The notes: generated from the letters alone by a model not told the origin. DNA of 49,197 nucleotides from CBDHDN01 sp965261585 (GCA_965261585.1 CBDHDN010000005.1:1-49197), one strand, 5' to 3'; positions 38,536-48,497 are shown, counted from the stretch's first letter. A program made the numbers and translations.

Positions 38536-40475
38536 ATGAGCGCGTTGAGCGAGAGCTACGACGACCGCGCGCCACTGGACGCGCTTGTCGACGACGCCCG
38601 CGCGGCGCTGATCGGCCTGCAGCACGACGACGGCCATTGGGCGTTCGAGTTCGAGGCCGACGTCACGATCCCGGCCGAATACATCATGCTGCAGCACTAC
38701 CTCGACGAGGTCGACGACGCGGAGCAGCGCAAGATCGCCCGCTACCTGCGGGCCAAACAGGCCGACCATGGCGGCTGGCCCCTGTTCGACGCCGGCGCGC
38801 TGAACCTGTCGGCGACGGTCAAGGCATACTTCGCCCTGAAGCTGGCCGGCGACGCCCCTGACGCGCCGCACATGCAGCGCGCGCGCGCCGCGGTCCTGGA
38901 ACGTGGCGGCGCCGCCCGTGCCAACGTGTTCACTCGAGTGGCGCTGGCCCTGTTCGGCCAGTTGCCGTGGCACGCGCGCCGCCGGCCATGCCGGTCGAGA
39001 TCATGCTGCTGCCGCGCTGGTTTCCGTTCCACCTGTCCAAGGTGTCGTACTGGTCGCGGACGGTCATCGCGCCGCTGCTGATCCTGATGGCGTTGAAGCC
39101 GCGGGCGCGTAATCCCGGCAACGTCGACATTGCCGAGCTGTTCACGTTGCCGCCGGACCAGGTGCGCGACTTTCAGACCAATCCCACCGGCTCGCGCCTG
39201 GGTGCCGCGCTCCTGTGGGTCGATCGCGGCTTGCGCCGGGTCGAGCCCTTGTTTCCGAAGCGCACGCGCCGCCGCGCCATTCAGGCCGCGGTCGAGTTCA
39301 TGGGGCCGCGCCTCAACGGCGACGACGGGCTGGGCGGCATCTTCCCGGCGATGGCGAACGCGGTGATGGCGTTCGACGCGCTGGGCTACGGGCCGGACCA
39401 TCCGGACCTGCAGATCGCCAAGGCCGCGGTGCGCAAGCTGCTGATCATGAAGGACGATCACGGCTACTGTCAGCCCTGCCTGTCGCCGTTGTGGGACACG
39501 TCGCTGGCCGCCCACGCGCTGATGGAGGCCGGCGAGGCGCCGGACAGCCCGGCCATGACCGCGTGCTGGGACTGGCTGCTGGAGCGCGAGATCTCTGCGG
39601 TGCGCGGCGACTGGGTCTGGCAACGCGAAGGACTGCCGGCCGGCGGCTGCTGGGCCTTTCAGTACCGCAACGACTATTACCCGGACGTCGACGACACGGC
39701 CGTCGTTGGCGCCGGCCTGCACCGCGCCGACCCGCAACGCTACTGCGGTGCCATCGAGCGCACCGTGCGGTGGATAATCGGCATGCAGGACGCCGACGGC
39801 GGCTGGGGTTCCTTCGATGCCGGCAATACGCACCACTATCTGAACCACATCCCGTTTGCCGATCATGGCGCCCTGCTCGATCCGCCGACGGTCGACGTAA
39901 CGGCCCGTTGCCTGAGTTTCCTGGGCCAGGTTGGCCACGACATGGACCATCCGGCCGTGCGCCGCGGCGTCGACTACCTGAAGCGAGAACAGGAAGCCGA
40001 TGGCTCCTGGTACGGCCGCTGGGGCGTCAACTACGTCTATGGCGCCTGGTCGGCGTTGTCGGCGCTGAACGCGGTCGGCGAGGACATGAGCCAGCCTTAC
40101 ATCCGTCGGGCCGTCGACTGGCTACGGGCACAGCAGCGCGACGATGGCGGCTGGGGCGAGGACTGCGCGACCTATTGGGACGAGCAGCGCGGCACGGTGA
40201 AGGCCAGCACGCCCTCGCAGACGGCCTGGGCGCTGCTCGGCCTGATGGCGGCCGGTGAGGTCGCGGCCGACGCCGTGAGCCGCGGCGTCGATTACTTGGC
40301 CGCCGCGCCGCGCGACGGCGCGAACTGGCGCGAGGACCTGTGGACCGCCGTCGGCTTCCCGCGCGTCTTCTATCTGAAATATCACGGCTACAGCGCCTAT
40401 TTCCCGCTGTGGGCACTGGCGCGCTATCGCAACCTGATGCGCACCAACGACCGCCACGTCAGGCAAGGCCTTTGA
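38536..40475 (+). CDS. shc: Squalene--hopene cyclase, with an apparent frameshift
   Basis: Monotopic membrane enzyme (HpnF) cyclising squalene to hopene/diplopterol. The N-terminal part has QHDDGHWAFEFEADVTIPAE and QADHGGWPLFDAGALNLS. The frame changes within 38971-38983, right after FGQLPWHA; the next frame continues with PAMPVEIMLLPRWFPFHLSK. Loss of two bases (or gain of one) restores continuity, giving about 645 residues, standard for the family. The catalytic acid motif is intact in DYYPDVDDTAVVG, and QW repeats are visible (DGGWGSFD, DGSWYGRWGVNYVYG, DDGGWGEDC). Its TGA overlaps the TTG start of hpnG. Confidence 0.93.
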
Positions 40476-41170
40476 GGCGTGTCGGCGTCCTGACCGGCAT
40501 CGCCGCCGAGCGCAGGATCATCGCCGCCGCCGCCCGGGACGTCGTGCCGGCGCCGGTGATTGCCTGTGCCGGCGCCAACGTCGCCCGCGCGCGGCGCGAG
40601 GTCCGGCGGCTGCGCGACGCCGGCGCGCAGGCGCTGTTGAGTTTCGGCCTCGCCGGCGGCCTCGACCCGGCCGTGCCGACGGGCACCCTGATCGTCGGCA
40701 ACGCGGTCGTCGACCCATCCGGCGAAAGCACCGCGACGGACAGCGCTTGGCGCGATCGCGTGATCGATGCGGTGGCCGCGGCGGGTCTCGATCCGCTGAT
40801 CGGATCGATCGCCGGCAGTGACCGGCTGATCGACGACGCCGCGGCGAAGCAGGCGTTGGGCCGGCGCACGGCCGCCGTGGCCGTCGACATGGAGAGCCAT
40901 GTCCTGGCCGACGCCGCGCGGGCCTCAGGCGTGCCGTTGTTGATCGTGCGGACGATTGCCGACACCGCCGCCCGGACGCTGCCACGCGCCGCCCTCGACA
41001 GTATCGGTCCGACCGGGCGCACACGCCTCGCCCGTATCGGTGTTCAGGTGCTGGCTAGGCCAGGCGACGTCCCGTCCTTGCTGCGCCTCGGCCGCGAAGC
41101 GGCGACGGCGCTGGCGACGCTACGCCGCCTCGCCCGCGCGGCTGGCCCCGCCTTGTTCAACGCCGGCTGA
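40472..41170 (+). CDS. hpnG: Hopanoid-associated nucleosidase/phosphorylase HpnG
   Basis: Purine nucleoside phosphorylase-fold protein that removes adenine from adenosylhopane to give a ribosylhopane-type intermediate. 232 residues: RVGVLTGIAAERRIIAAAA, the FGLAGGLDPAVPTGTLIVG strand-loop, and the substrate motif AVDMESHVLADAA with the conserved M-E pair. TTG 40472 overlaps the shc stop (TTGA) and is the only upstream in-frame start; no ATG is near. The C-terminal 51 nt overlap the convergent hpnH gene. Confidence 0.9.
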   Translation: MRRVGVLTGIAAERRIIAAAARDVVPAPVIACAGANVARARREVRRLRDAGAQALLSFGLAGGLDPAVPTGTLIVGNAVVDPSGESTATDSAWRDRVIDAVAAAGLDPLIGSIAGSDRLIDDAAAKQALGRRTAAVAVDMESHVLADAARASGVPLLIVRTIADTAARTLPRAALDSIGPTGRTRLARIGVQVLARPGDVPSLLRLGREAATALATLRRLARAAGPALFNAG

Positions 41171-42298
41171 GCCCGGCTTCACGGCACCATCGTGCATCTC
41201 GGCCACCACCCCGGCCACCAGATTATCGAAAATGAACTCGGCTGGGCGCTGCTTGTCGAGGGCGATCTCCGGCGCCAGCTCGCCGTCGGTCCGCACGCCT
41301 TTCATGAGCACCTTCAGCGCCTTGATCGGATGCTTGACCGTGTCGGCGACCGCCGTGCCCTCATAGCCGCAGTGCACCATGCAATCGGCGCACTTCTCGT
41401 AGTTGCCGGTGCCGTAGCCGTCCCACTCGGTCTCGTCCATCAGCTCCCGGAACGAGCCGACATAGCCTTCGTTCAGCAGGTAGCAGGGCCGCTGCCAGCC
41501 GAAGATGTTGCGCGTCGGGTTGCTCCATGGCGTGCAGCGATAGGTCTGATTGCCGGCCAGGAAGTCGAGGAACAGCGTCGACTGGCTGAACTTCCACCGC
41601 TTGCCCGCGCCGTGCTTGAAGACGCTGCGGAACAGCTCCTTGGTCGCCTGGCGGCTGAGGAAATGCTGCTGGTCGGGTGCCCGCTCATAGGCATAACCCG
41701 GCGAGACCGTGATGCCTTCCACGTCCAGCTCGTCGGTCACGAAGTCGAAAAACGCGGCCACCCGGTCGGGCTCGGCACTGTTGAACAGCGTCGCGTTGAC
41801 GTTGACGCGGTAGCCGGCGTCCTTGACCGCCTTGATCGCGGCGACGGCGCGCTTGAACACGCCCTTCTGATCGACGGCGATGTCGTGCTCGTCCTCCAGC
41901 CCGTCCAGGTGCACCGAGAAGGTGAGGTAGGGGCTGGGCTCGAACAGCTGCAGTTTCTTCTGCAGCAACAGCGCGTTCGTGCACAGATAGACGAAGCGCT
42001 TGCGCTTGATGAGCTCGGCAACGATTTCGCCGATCTCCTTGTGCAGCAACGGCTCGCCGCCCGGGATCGAAACGATCGGGGCGCCGCACTCCTCGACCGC
42101 CCTGACGCAGTCCTCGACCGACAGGCGCCGGTTCAGGATATCGTCGGGATAGTCGATCTTGCCGCATCCCGGGCAGGCCAGGTTGCAGCGAAACAGCGGC
42201 TCCAGCATCAGCACCAGGGGATAGCGCTCGCGCCCGGTGATGCGCTGCTTGAGGATATAGGCGCCAACGCGAATCTGCTGGCGAAGCGGTGCGGCCAC
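41120..42298 (-). CDS. hpnH: Adenosylhopane synthase HpnH (radical SAM)
   Basis: Radical SAM enzyme that joins the 5'-deoxyadenosyl group to diploptene, the first step of C35 side-chain formation. 392 residues. The 4Fe-4S triad is in EPLFRCNLACPGCGKIDYP (CxxxCxxC), then the SAM-binding PGGEPLLHKEI, VYLCTNALLLQKKL and VHLDGLEDEHD segments; the C-terminal Cys set (CTPW, CADCMVHCGYEG) is typical for HpnH. It faces hpnG tail to tail with a 51-nt overlap, unlike the common hpnG-hpnH same-strand order. ispH lies 16 nt upstream. Confidence 0.96.
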   Translation of the reverse strand: MAAPLRQQIRVGAYILKQRITGRERYPLVLMLEPLFRCNLACPGCGKIDYPDDILNRRLSVEDCVRAVEECGAPIVSIPGGEPLLHKEIGEIVAELIKRKRFVYLCTNALLLQKKLQLFEPSPYLTFSVHLDGLEDEHDIAVDQKGVFKRAVAAIKAVKDAGYRVNVNATLFNSAEPDRVAAFFDFVTDELDVEGITVSPGYAYERAPDQQHFLSRQATKELFRSVFKHGAGKRWKFSQSTLFLDFLAGNQTYRCTPWSNPTRNIFGWQRPCYLLNEGYVGSFRELMDETEWDGYGTGNYEKCADCMVHCGYEGTAVADTVKHPIKALKVLMKGVRTDGELAPEIALDKQRPAEFIFDNLVAGVVAEMHDGAVKPGSAGVEQGGASRAGEAA

Positions 42299-42314
42299 AG
42301 GCGTCTCCCGTCGA

Positions 42315-43313
42315 TCAGGCTGTTGTCGCTTGCAGAACCGGCTCGTCGTCGATGTTCGTCAACTCCGGCGGCAGCTTGAACTGCACGTTCTCCTCGACGC
42401 CCGCCTGCACTTCGAGCCGCGTGTCGTACAGCATATCGAGGCGCGCCACGAGCTCCTTCACGAGCTCCTCCGGCGCCGAGGCGCCGGCCGTGATGCCGAC
42501 CGCCGAGGCACCTTCGAGCCACGCCGGTTCGAGGGCCTCGGCATCGCCGATCAGATAGCTCGGCACGTCCATATCCTCGCCGATCTCGCGCAGGCGATTG
42601 GAATTCGAGCTGTTGCGCGCGCCGACCACCAAAACCACGTCGACTTCCTTGGCCAGCGCCCGCACCGCGGTCTGCCGGTTCTGCGTCGCGTAGCAGATGT
42701 CGCGCACGTCCGGCCCGATGATCTCCGGAAAGCGAGCGTGCAGGGCGGCGATGACGTCGCGCGTGTCGTCGACGCTGAGCGTCGTCTGCGTTACATAGGC
42801 GAGCTTGCGCGGATCGGCCGGTTCCAACAGGTCGACGTCATCGACGCAGGTGACGAGGTGCACCCGGCCGGGGATCTGTCCCATCGTGCCTTCGACCTCG
42901 GGATGCCCGCGGTGGCCGATCAGCACGACCTCGAATCCCTTGTCGGCGTAGCGCTGCCCCTCCTTATGCACCTTGGCGACCAGCGGGCATGTTGCATCGA
43001 CGACGTGCAACGCCCGTTCCTCGGCCCCACGCTCGACACGCTCGGCGACGCCATGGGCACTGAACACCGTGACCGCCTCCTGCGGCACCTCGTCTATCTC
43101 CTCGACGAAGCGCACGCCCTTGGCGCGCAGCGTATCAACGACCCGCTTGTTGTGGACGATCTCGTGCCGGACATAGACCGGTGCGCCATAGTGCTCCAGC
43201 GCCCGCTCGACGATCTCGATGGCCCGTTCGACGCCGGCACAAAAGCCGCGCGGCTCAGCCAAAACGATACGCAGCGGCCGTTTCGCAACGACCCGCGGTC
43301 CCGCGGATTCCAT
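42315..43313 (-). CDS. ispH: 4-hydroxy-3-methylbut-2-enyl diphosphate reductase
   Basis: Last enzyme of the MEP pathway, producing IPP and DMAPP, the precursors of farnesyl-PP and thus of hopanoids. 332 residues with the three cluster-binding cysteines in AEPRGFCAGVERAIEI, VVDATCPLVAKVH and DICYATQNRQ, and the catalytic Glu in the GHPEVEGTMGQ region. ATG 43313 starts MESAGPRVVAKRPL; GGGAGG lies 8 nt upstream. It is encoded just upstream of hpnH, an arrangement that couples precursor supply with hopanoid output. Confidence 0.97.
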   Translation of the reverse strand: MESAGPRVVAKRPLRIVLAEPRGFCAGVERAIEIVERALEHYGAPVYVRHEIVHNKRVVDTLRAKGVRFVEEIDEVPQEAVTVFSAHGVAERVERGAEERALHVVDATCPLVAKVHKEGQRYADKGFEVVLIGHRGHPEVEGTMGQIPGRVHLVTCVDDVDLLEPADPRKLAYVTQTTLSVDDTRDVIAALHARFPEIIGPDVRDICYATQNRQTAVRALAKEVDVVLVVGARNSSNSNRLREIGEDMDVPSYLIGDAEALEPAWLEGASAVGITAGASAPEELVKELVARLDMLYDTRLEVQAGVEENVQFKLPPELTNIDDEPVLQATTA

Positions 43314-43458
43314 CCCCTGGCGCCTCCCGTTTTTTGTCGTTGCCCCCCCGAGAGCAACACCCGAGCGCACCGCACCCGTCACGAATTTTCAAATAGTATC
43401 ATGCCCTTTATGGGGAAGCCCATGGTGCAAATCAAGCTGAGCCGGAGCCGCCCCGGCC

Positions 43459-44445
43459 TCACACATAGCCATGGTCGCGGAACCACGCCACGGCATCGCG
43501 CTCGGCGTCCTCGGCGGCGCGGAACGTGTAGCCGAGCACGCGTTCGGCCTTGGCGGACGAGAAGAACATGTGCTTGGCCGCCATGCGCACGCCGTCGACG
43601 GTGGCGAACGGCGCGCGCCCCGTCACGGCGGCCACCGCCTCGGCCGCGTAGGCGATCGGCAGCACCAGGCCGTGCGGCAGGCGGACGCGCGGCGGCCGGC
43701 GGCCGACCATGACGGCGATCTGCGTCAGGATCTCGCCCAAGGTCTTGTCCTGACCGCCGAGAACATAGCGCTCGCCGACAGCGCCCTTGGCATGGGCCAG
43801 CAGGTGTCCGGCGGCAACATCGTCGACGTGGACGATGTTCAATCCGGTCTCGACGAACGCGGGGATGCGGCCCGCGGCCGCCTCGACGATCAGCCGTCCC
43901 GTCGGCGTCGGCTTGATGTCGCGCGGACCGACCGGCGTGGACGGATTGACGATTGTCACCGGCAGGCCACCTTCACCGGCCAGCCGACGCACCACCGCCT
44001 CGGCCAGGAATTTCGAGCGTTTATAGTGCCCGATCATGTCGGCAAGCCGGACCGGCGTCTCCTCGTCGGCCGGCCGACCGTCCGCGCGCCAACCCAAGGT
44101 GGCGACGCTGCTCGTATAAACGATGCGCCCGACGCCCGCCTCGCCGGCCGCGGCCATGATGTTCTCGGTGCCGGTGACGTTGCTGTCGTAGAGGTCTTGG
44201 GGGCGGCGCGCCCACAGGCGATAGTCGGCGGCGACATGGAACAGGTCGCTGCACCCTTTGAGTGCCCGTTCGAGCGAGCCACGATCGCGCAGATCGCCGG
44301 TGACGACGTCGCCTGCCAGCCCTTCGAGGTTGCGGCGGTCGCTGTCTGGCCGGATGAGCAGCCGCAACCCGGCGCCGGCGGCGGCGAGATGCCGCGCCAC
44401 GGCCGAGCCGACGAAGCCGGTCGCGCCGGTCACCAGGGTTGTCAC
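43459..44445 (-). CDS. hpnA: Hopanoid-associated sugar epimerase HpnA
   Basis: Extended SDR of the dihydroflavonol reductase type found in most hopanoid clusters; substrate not settled. 328 residues starting at GTG 44445 (VTTLVTGATGFVGSAVARHL, NAD-binding GATGFVG). Further conserved pieces: DLFHVAADYRLWARRPQDLY, the active-site YTSSVATLGW and YKRSKFLAE (YxxxK), VNPSTPVGPRDIKPTPTGRL and GLNIVHVDDVAAGHL. It lies 10 nt after the CDP-alcohol transferase gene and about 145 nt before ispH; that latter gap holds nothing I recognise. Confidence 0.95.
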   Translation of the reverse strand: MTTLVTGATGFVGSAVARHLAAAGAGLRLLIRPDSDRRNLEGLAGDVVTGDLRDRGSLERALKGCSDLFHVAADYRLWARRPQDLYDSNVTGTENIMAAAGEAGVGRIVYTSSVATLGWRADGRPADEETPVRLADMIGHYKRSKFLAEAVVRRLAGEGGLPVTIVNPSTPVGPRDIKPTPTGRLIVEAAAGRIPAFVETGLNIVHVDDVAAGHLLAHAKGAVGERYVLGGQDKTLGEILTQIAVMVGRRPPRVRLPHGLVLPIAYAAEAVAAVTGRAPFATVDGVRMAAKHMFFSSAKAERVLGYTFRAAEDAERDAVAWFRDHGYV

Positions 44446-44455
44446 CAGCGCCCCG

Positions 44456-45070
44456 CTATCGGCGCTCGCGCTGCGGCGCCGCGCGCCAGATGTCCCACAA
44501 TTGCCACAGTGCGAACAGCGGCGCGCCGATCGCGGCGGCAACGAAAAACGGCACCAGCCCGCCGGCCCAGGTCACCGGACCGATCAGGTACATACAGTCC
44601 TCGATCTCGAAGCCGGCCCAGCTGGGCTGCTTCACCGCTTCGCGCCCGAGCCGGCGCTCGACCTGCAGGCGATAGGTGAACAGGAAGGCGACGGCAGCGC
44701 CGGTAGTGAGCGCCATCGGCACCGCCCAGGGCCCCAGAGCGCCGTCGCGCAGGCCAATGCCGATGCCGACGAACGCACCGAACAGGACGATGCCACCGGC
44801 GATGTTGTCGTAGTAGTGGCCGAACACCGAGGTCCGGTTGCTCATACGGGCGAGCTCACCATCCCCATGATCGAGCAGCGCCGATATGATGATGCAGAGC
44901 GCGCCCCAATGGACCGCCGTACCGCCCACGGCGAACAGCACGGCACCGGCGAGGCCGACCACGAGGCTAACGGTCGTGACATGGTTCGGCGTTACGGCGG
45001 TGCCCACGAGGGGCCGCACGATCAGGCGGGCAATGCGCTGATCCCACGGCATCTCCGAGACGTTGCTCAT
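44456..45070 (-). CDS. CDP-alcohol phosphatidyltransferase family protein in the hpn operon
   Basis: Multi-span membrane enzyme of 204 residues that would transfer a phospho-alcohol from a CDP-activated donor to an alcohol acceptor. Early element VGTAVTPNHVTTVSLVVGL; the signature segment reads DHGDGELARMSNRTSVFGHY followed by YDNIAG. The first three Asp, the DG, AR and G positions of the family motif fit, but the fourth Asp, the proposed general base, is Gly. About five to six hydrophobic helices are present. The start ATG overlaps the stop of the nucleotidyltransferase (ATGA). The paired enzyme suggests a CDP-polyol donor; the acceptor is unknown. Confidence 0.85.
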   Translation of the reverse strand: MSNVSEMPWDQRIARLIVRPLVGTAVTPNHVTTVSLVVGLAGAVLFAVGGTAVHWGALCIIISALLDHGDGELARMSNRTSVFGHYYDNIAGGIVLFGAFVGIGIGLRDGALGPWAVPMALTTGAAVAFLFTYRLQVERRLGREAVKQPSWAGFEIEDCMYLIGPVTWAGGLVPFFVAAAIGAPLFALWQLWDIWRAAPQRERR

Positions 45071-45820
45071 GATCGTGACTCCGCCTCGACGAGCCTCGGG
45101 AACACCTCTTCTCGCGCCTTCCGCAGATCCTCGGGAAAGTCGATCTCGATCCACGGCAGGTCGCTCACATTGACAACCGTAAACCTACCGGGCGCCGAGG
45201 TGAACAGAACGTCGCGAAACGCCTCCTCATAGATATCGTTGACCGCACCGGCCGCAACGTGTCGTTCGGCCGCGGTTCGCGATGGCGTCGGCCAGCCCCG
45301 GCGCGAAGCGCGCCAGCCCGATCCACTCGCCGGCCATATCGTGGGCCCGCTCGGGCACTTTGTGGATGTCGACCAGGCGACCGTCGCGCAGGCACAATCT
45401 TACCGGGTCCTCGCCGGGATCGAGTGCGCGGTCCATCAGATAGCAGCCCTCGGCATCGGCGCCGACCAGGCGCTCCAACATCCTGTAATCATACAGAACA
45501 TCGGCATCGAGGAAGATCACGGTCTCACCGGCGCGCAAGACCTCGCGCAAGGCCCACAGCGAGACGATCGGCCCGCGCGTATAGTCGGGATTGTCGTGGG
45601 TGGTGACCCGGTCCGTCACGCCGAGACGGGCCAACTCCGCCACGATCGACTCGGCCCGATAGCCGACGCAGATATCGACACGCTCGATCCCACAATGGGC
45701 CAGCAGGCGCAGATGCCTGGCGAGCAGCGATTCATCGCCGAACCGCAACAGCGACTTGGGCTGCCCGTCTGCCAGCCCCAGGCGCCGGCCGGTACCGGCG
45801 GCCAGCATGACCGCCCTCAT
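45067..45820 (-). CDS. LicC-like nucleotidyltransferase, with an apparent frameshift
   Basis: Sugar/alcohol-phosphate nucleotidyltransferase resembling phosphocholine or inositol-phosphate cytidylyltransferases. MRAVMLAAGTGRRLG is the nucleotide-binding loop, QPKSLLRFG holds the Lys, VIFLDADVLYDYRML is the metal-binding Asp strand, and the C-terminal LPWIEIDFPEDLRKAREE is typical of LicC-type enzymes. The frame breaks near codon 184; removing one base of the pair 45268-45269 gives RGERHVAAGAVNDIYEEAFR and a 250-residue protein. ATG 45820 overlaps the hpnN stop and its own stop overlaps the next ATG, so it is coupled on both sides. Nucleotide and alcohol specificity cannot be read from sequence. 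Confidence 0.85.
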
Positions 45821-48497
45821 GCCGCCGGCGCCACGGGCGGCATGAGCGGCACGGGCGGCTGCCGGCCGACGAACATCATCAGGCAAGGCAGCACGACGAG
45901 GGTCGCCAACAGCACGAACAAGATGGCGATCGTCAGCAGCTGTCCCATGCTGGTCATGCCGCGGTGTCCCGAGACGGCGAGGCTGCCGAACGCGGCGACC
46001 GTGGTCAGCGAGCTGAACAGGACGGCGCGCGGCGTGCTGCTTGTCAACACGACGACGCCACCCTCCTCCCGCTGCCGCATCACCAGGTGGATGCTGCTGC
46101 TGACGCCGAGCCCAAGCAGCAGCGGCAGCACGATGACGTTGGCGAAATTGAACGCCAGGCCCAGGACGACCGAGGCGGCAACCGTCATCAGGGCCGCGAA
46201 CGCGAGCGGCACCAGGACCAGCACGATGTCGGCGAAGCGCCGCAGCATCACCAGCAGGATGGCGCTGATCAGGATGACCGCGAGCGCCATCGCCTCCAGA
46301 AAGGCGCGCAAGACGACCCGTCCGGCCTCGGTAATGATGATCGGCCCGCCGCTTGCCGTCGGCACGACCGCGAGCACAGCATCGGCGAAGCGGCGCAAAT
46401 CGCTGTTGTCGACGATCGAGATGCTGGGCTGGATGTCGACCCGGGCAAAGCCGTCCGCCGCCTGCCAGCGCCGCTGCAGCTCCGGCGGCAGGTCATCCAG
46501 CGTGACCTCACTCGCCTCCAGCGCCGTGCTCAGCTGTGCGAGCGCGCGCTGCAGGTTGACCGTCAGGCGCCGCTCCAGCTCGGCCGCCGGGTCGGTACCC
46601 GCCGCGGTGGTACCCGGCCCGGCCGTGCCCGGCCCGGCGGTGCCCGGCTCGGCGGTGCCCCGCTCGGCAGTGAGTGCGGCATCGAGGTCCGCCGCCGCCG
46701 ATCCCAACGGGTCATCGCGGGCGGACACCGCCTGCAAGCGCGCACGCAGCCGCGCCAACGCCTGCTGCCGTTCCGCGTCCGTCGTCGGCGGCGGCGGCTC
46801 GCCCGGAATCAACGCCGGCCCCAGGAAGGACGCGATATCGTCGACGATGGTCAGCTTTTCGTCCTGATCCTCCGGCACGAAGCTGGACAGCGCGATCACC
46901 CGGACCGCCAAACCAGCGTCGGCAACCCGCTCGGGCGATCGCACCGGCAGCTTCGAGGTCATCGGCGAGCACCTTGATCACGTACGGCGTTGAGTCCGGA
47001 TCCGCCGCCAGATCAAGGAACGTCGACACGGACTCGGTCCGCGGATCCTTGAGGTTGAGCGGGTTGAAGTCGAAGCGGGCGAGCGGCACGGCAAAGATCG
47101 CCGCGATCCCCAGGATCGCAGCGATCGCCAGGACCGGCCGGCTGACGCGCTGCAGCGGAAACGTCGACAGGCGCCGCCATGGCCGCGCCGACGGTCGCGG
47201 CAACAGCGCGAGCAGCGCCGGCAGCACCGTCAGGTTGGCGACCAGCGCCACGAACATGCCGGTGCCGGCGATCAGCCCGAGCTCGGCCAGCCCGCGATAG
47301 TCGGTCGGCAGGAAGGCGTAGAAGCCGGCGGCGGCCGACAGCGCGCTGAGCGCCAACGCCCCACCGACCGCACCGCCGGCGCGGCGGATCGCCTCTGCCT
47401 TGTCAGCGTCGCCGGCCAGTTCCTCACGATAGCGCAGGCACATGTGGATCCCAAAATCGACGCCGAGGCCGACGAACAGGACGGCGAAAGCGACCGAGAT
47501 CAGGTTCAGCTCACCCAAGGTCAGCGCCGCGAACCCGGCCGTCCAAATGAGGCCCATCAGCAGTGTCGCCACGGTCGCCAGCACGAGCCCGCCCGAGCGC
47601 AGGCCGACGATCAGCAACAGCGCCACCAGCACGAGCGACAATGCGCCCGCGGTCTTGCCGCCGACCTCGACGCTGTCGAGCTCCTCCTGATCCAGGGCGA
47701 CGCCGCCGGTGAGCCCGCACGCTGAGGCCGTGGTCGGCGTCGATGTCGAGCGCCCGCGCCGCGGCCCGGATGGCGTCGATGGCGGCAGCCGCCGGTTTGA
47801 AGCCGCCGTGGTCGAGGATCGGCCGCGCCAGGACGAAGCGCCGCGACGGCCCTGCGGTGCCGTCGCCGGCGAGCAACGATTGCCAGGACAGATCGAGCGG
47901 CAGGCCGGCCGGAATGGCGCGGGCGACGGCACCGATCTTGCCCAACAGCTCGACCAGCTCGGCGCTGTCTTGGCCGTCGGCTCCCGCGAGCGCCAGATCC
48001 AGCACGTCGGTCAGCCCGCGCAGGCTGGGGTCGGCGGCCAATGACGCCAGCAGCGGCTCGATAGCGGCCAGGCGATCGGCCAGCGTCGCCAGCGCCTCGA
48101 CGTCGAGGAACAAAAACCCGTCGCGCCGGAAATATGGCTCCGCACCCGGCAGGTAGACGTCATGGAAGTTGGTCGTGTCGGTGCCCAGCCGGTCGGCGAG
48201 CCGTTGCGCGGCGTCTTCGGCGGCCTCCGGCGACGTGCCGTCGACGACCACGACAATCACGCTCCTGAGCTGTGGGAACGCCTTGTCGAAGGCCAGGTCA
48301 TTGCGGCGAAACGGCACGTCCGACGAGATGATGTCCGTCGTGCTGGTATTGATACCCAGCGTGTTTACGGTAAAGACGACGACGCCGCCCGTCAGCGCAA
48401 CGGCAAGGACCACGACCAACGCCGCGTTACGCTGCACCCAATCGACCAAGCCGATCAGTGCGCGCCGAGAAGCGCCATCACCGCCCTGTTTCGCCAC
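45817..48497 (-). CDS. hpnN: Hopanoid transporter HpnN (RND/MMPL family), two apparent frameshifts
   Basis: Inner-membrane RND-type exporter that moves hopanoids to the outer membrane. GTG 48497 begins MAKQGGDGASRRALIGLVDW, then TM1 (NAALVVVLAVALTGGVVVF) and a periplasmic loop (STTDIISSDVPFRRNDLAFD). Extra bases in GGG runs (plus-strand CCC 47714-47716 and GGG 46933-46935) break the frame twice; removing one from each gives SVRLTGGVALDQEELDSVEV and IAERVADAGLAVRVIALSSF across the joints and an 892-residue protein, normal for HpnN. Two MMPL/SSD blocks are seen, e.g. LFVGLGVDFGIHMCLRYREE and LLLGLGVSSSIHLVMRQREE. The second periplasmic loop has a pentapeptide repeat. Confidence 0.93.
46596..46670. 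repeat. Five tandem 15-bp units inside hpnN
   Basis: Five head-to-tail 15-bp units (46596, 46611, 46626, 46641, 46656 as starts; third unit TGCCCGGCCCGGCGG) differ by a few substitutions. On the coding strand they encode a GTAEP, GTAGP, GTAGP, GTTAA pentapeptide series in the second periplasmic loop of HpnN. The unit length preserves the frame, so copy-number change would be tolerated. It marks a flexible, likely polymorphic linker. Confidence 0.8.

Noticed and set aside
45239..46867. 542-codon plus-strand frame opposite hpnN and the nucleotidyltransferase
   Set aside because: Low-complexity Ser/Arg/Thr content and no start signal; the opposite strand has conserved families.
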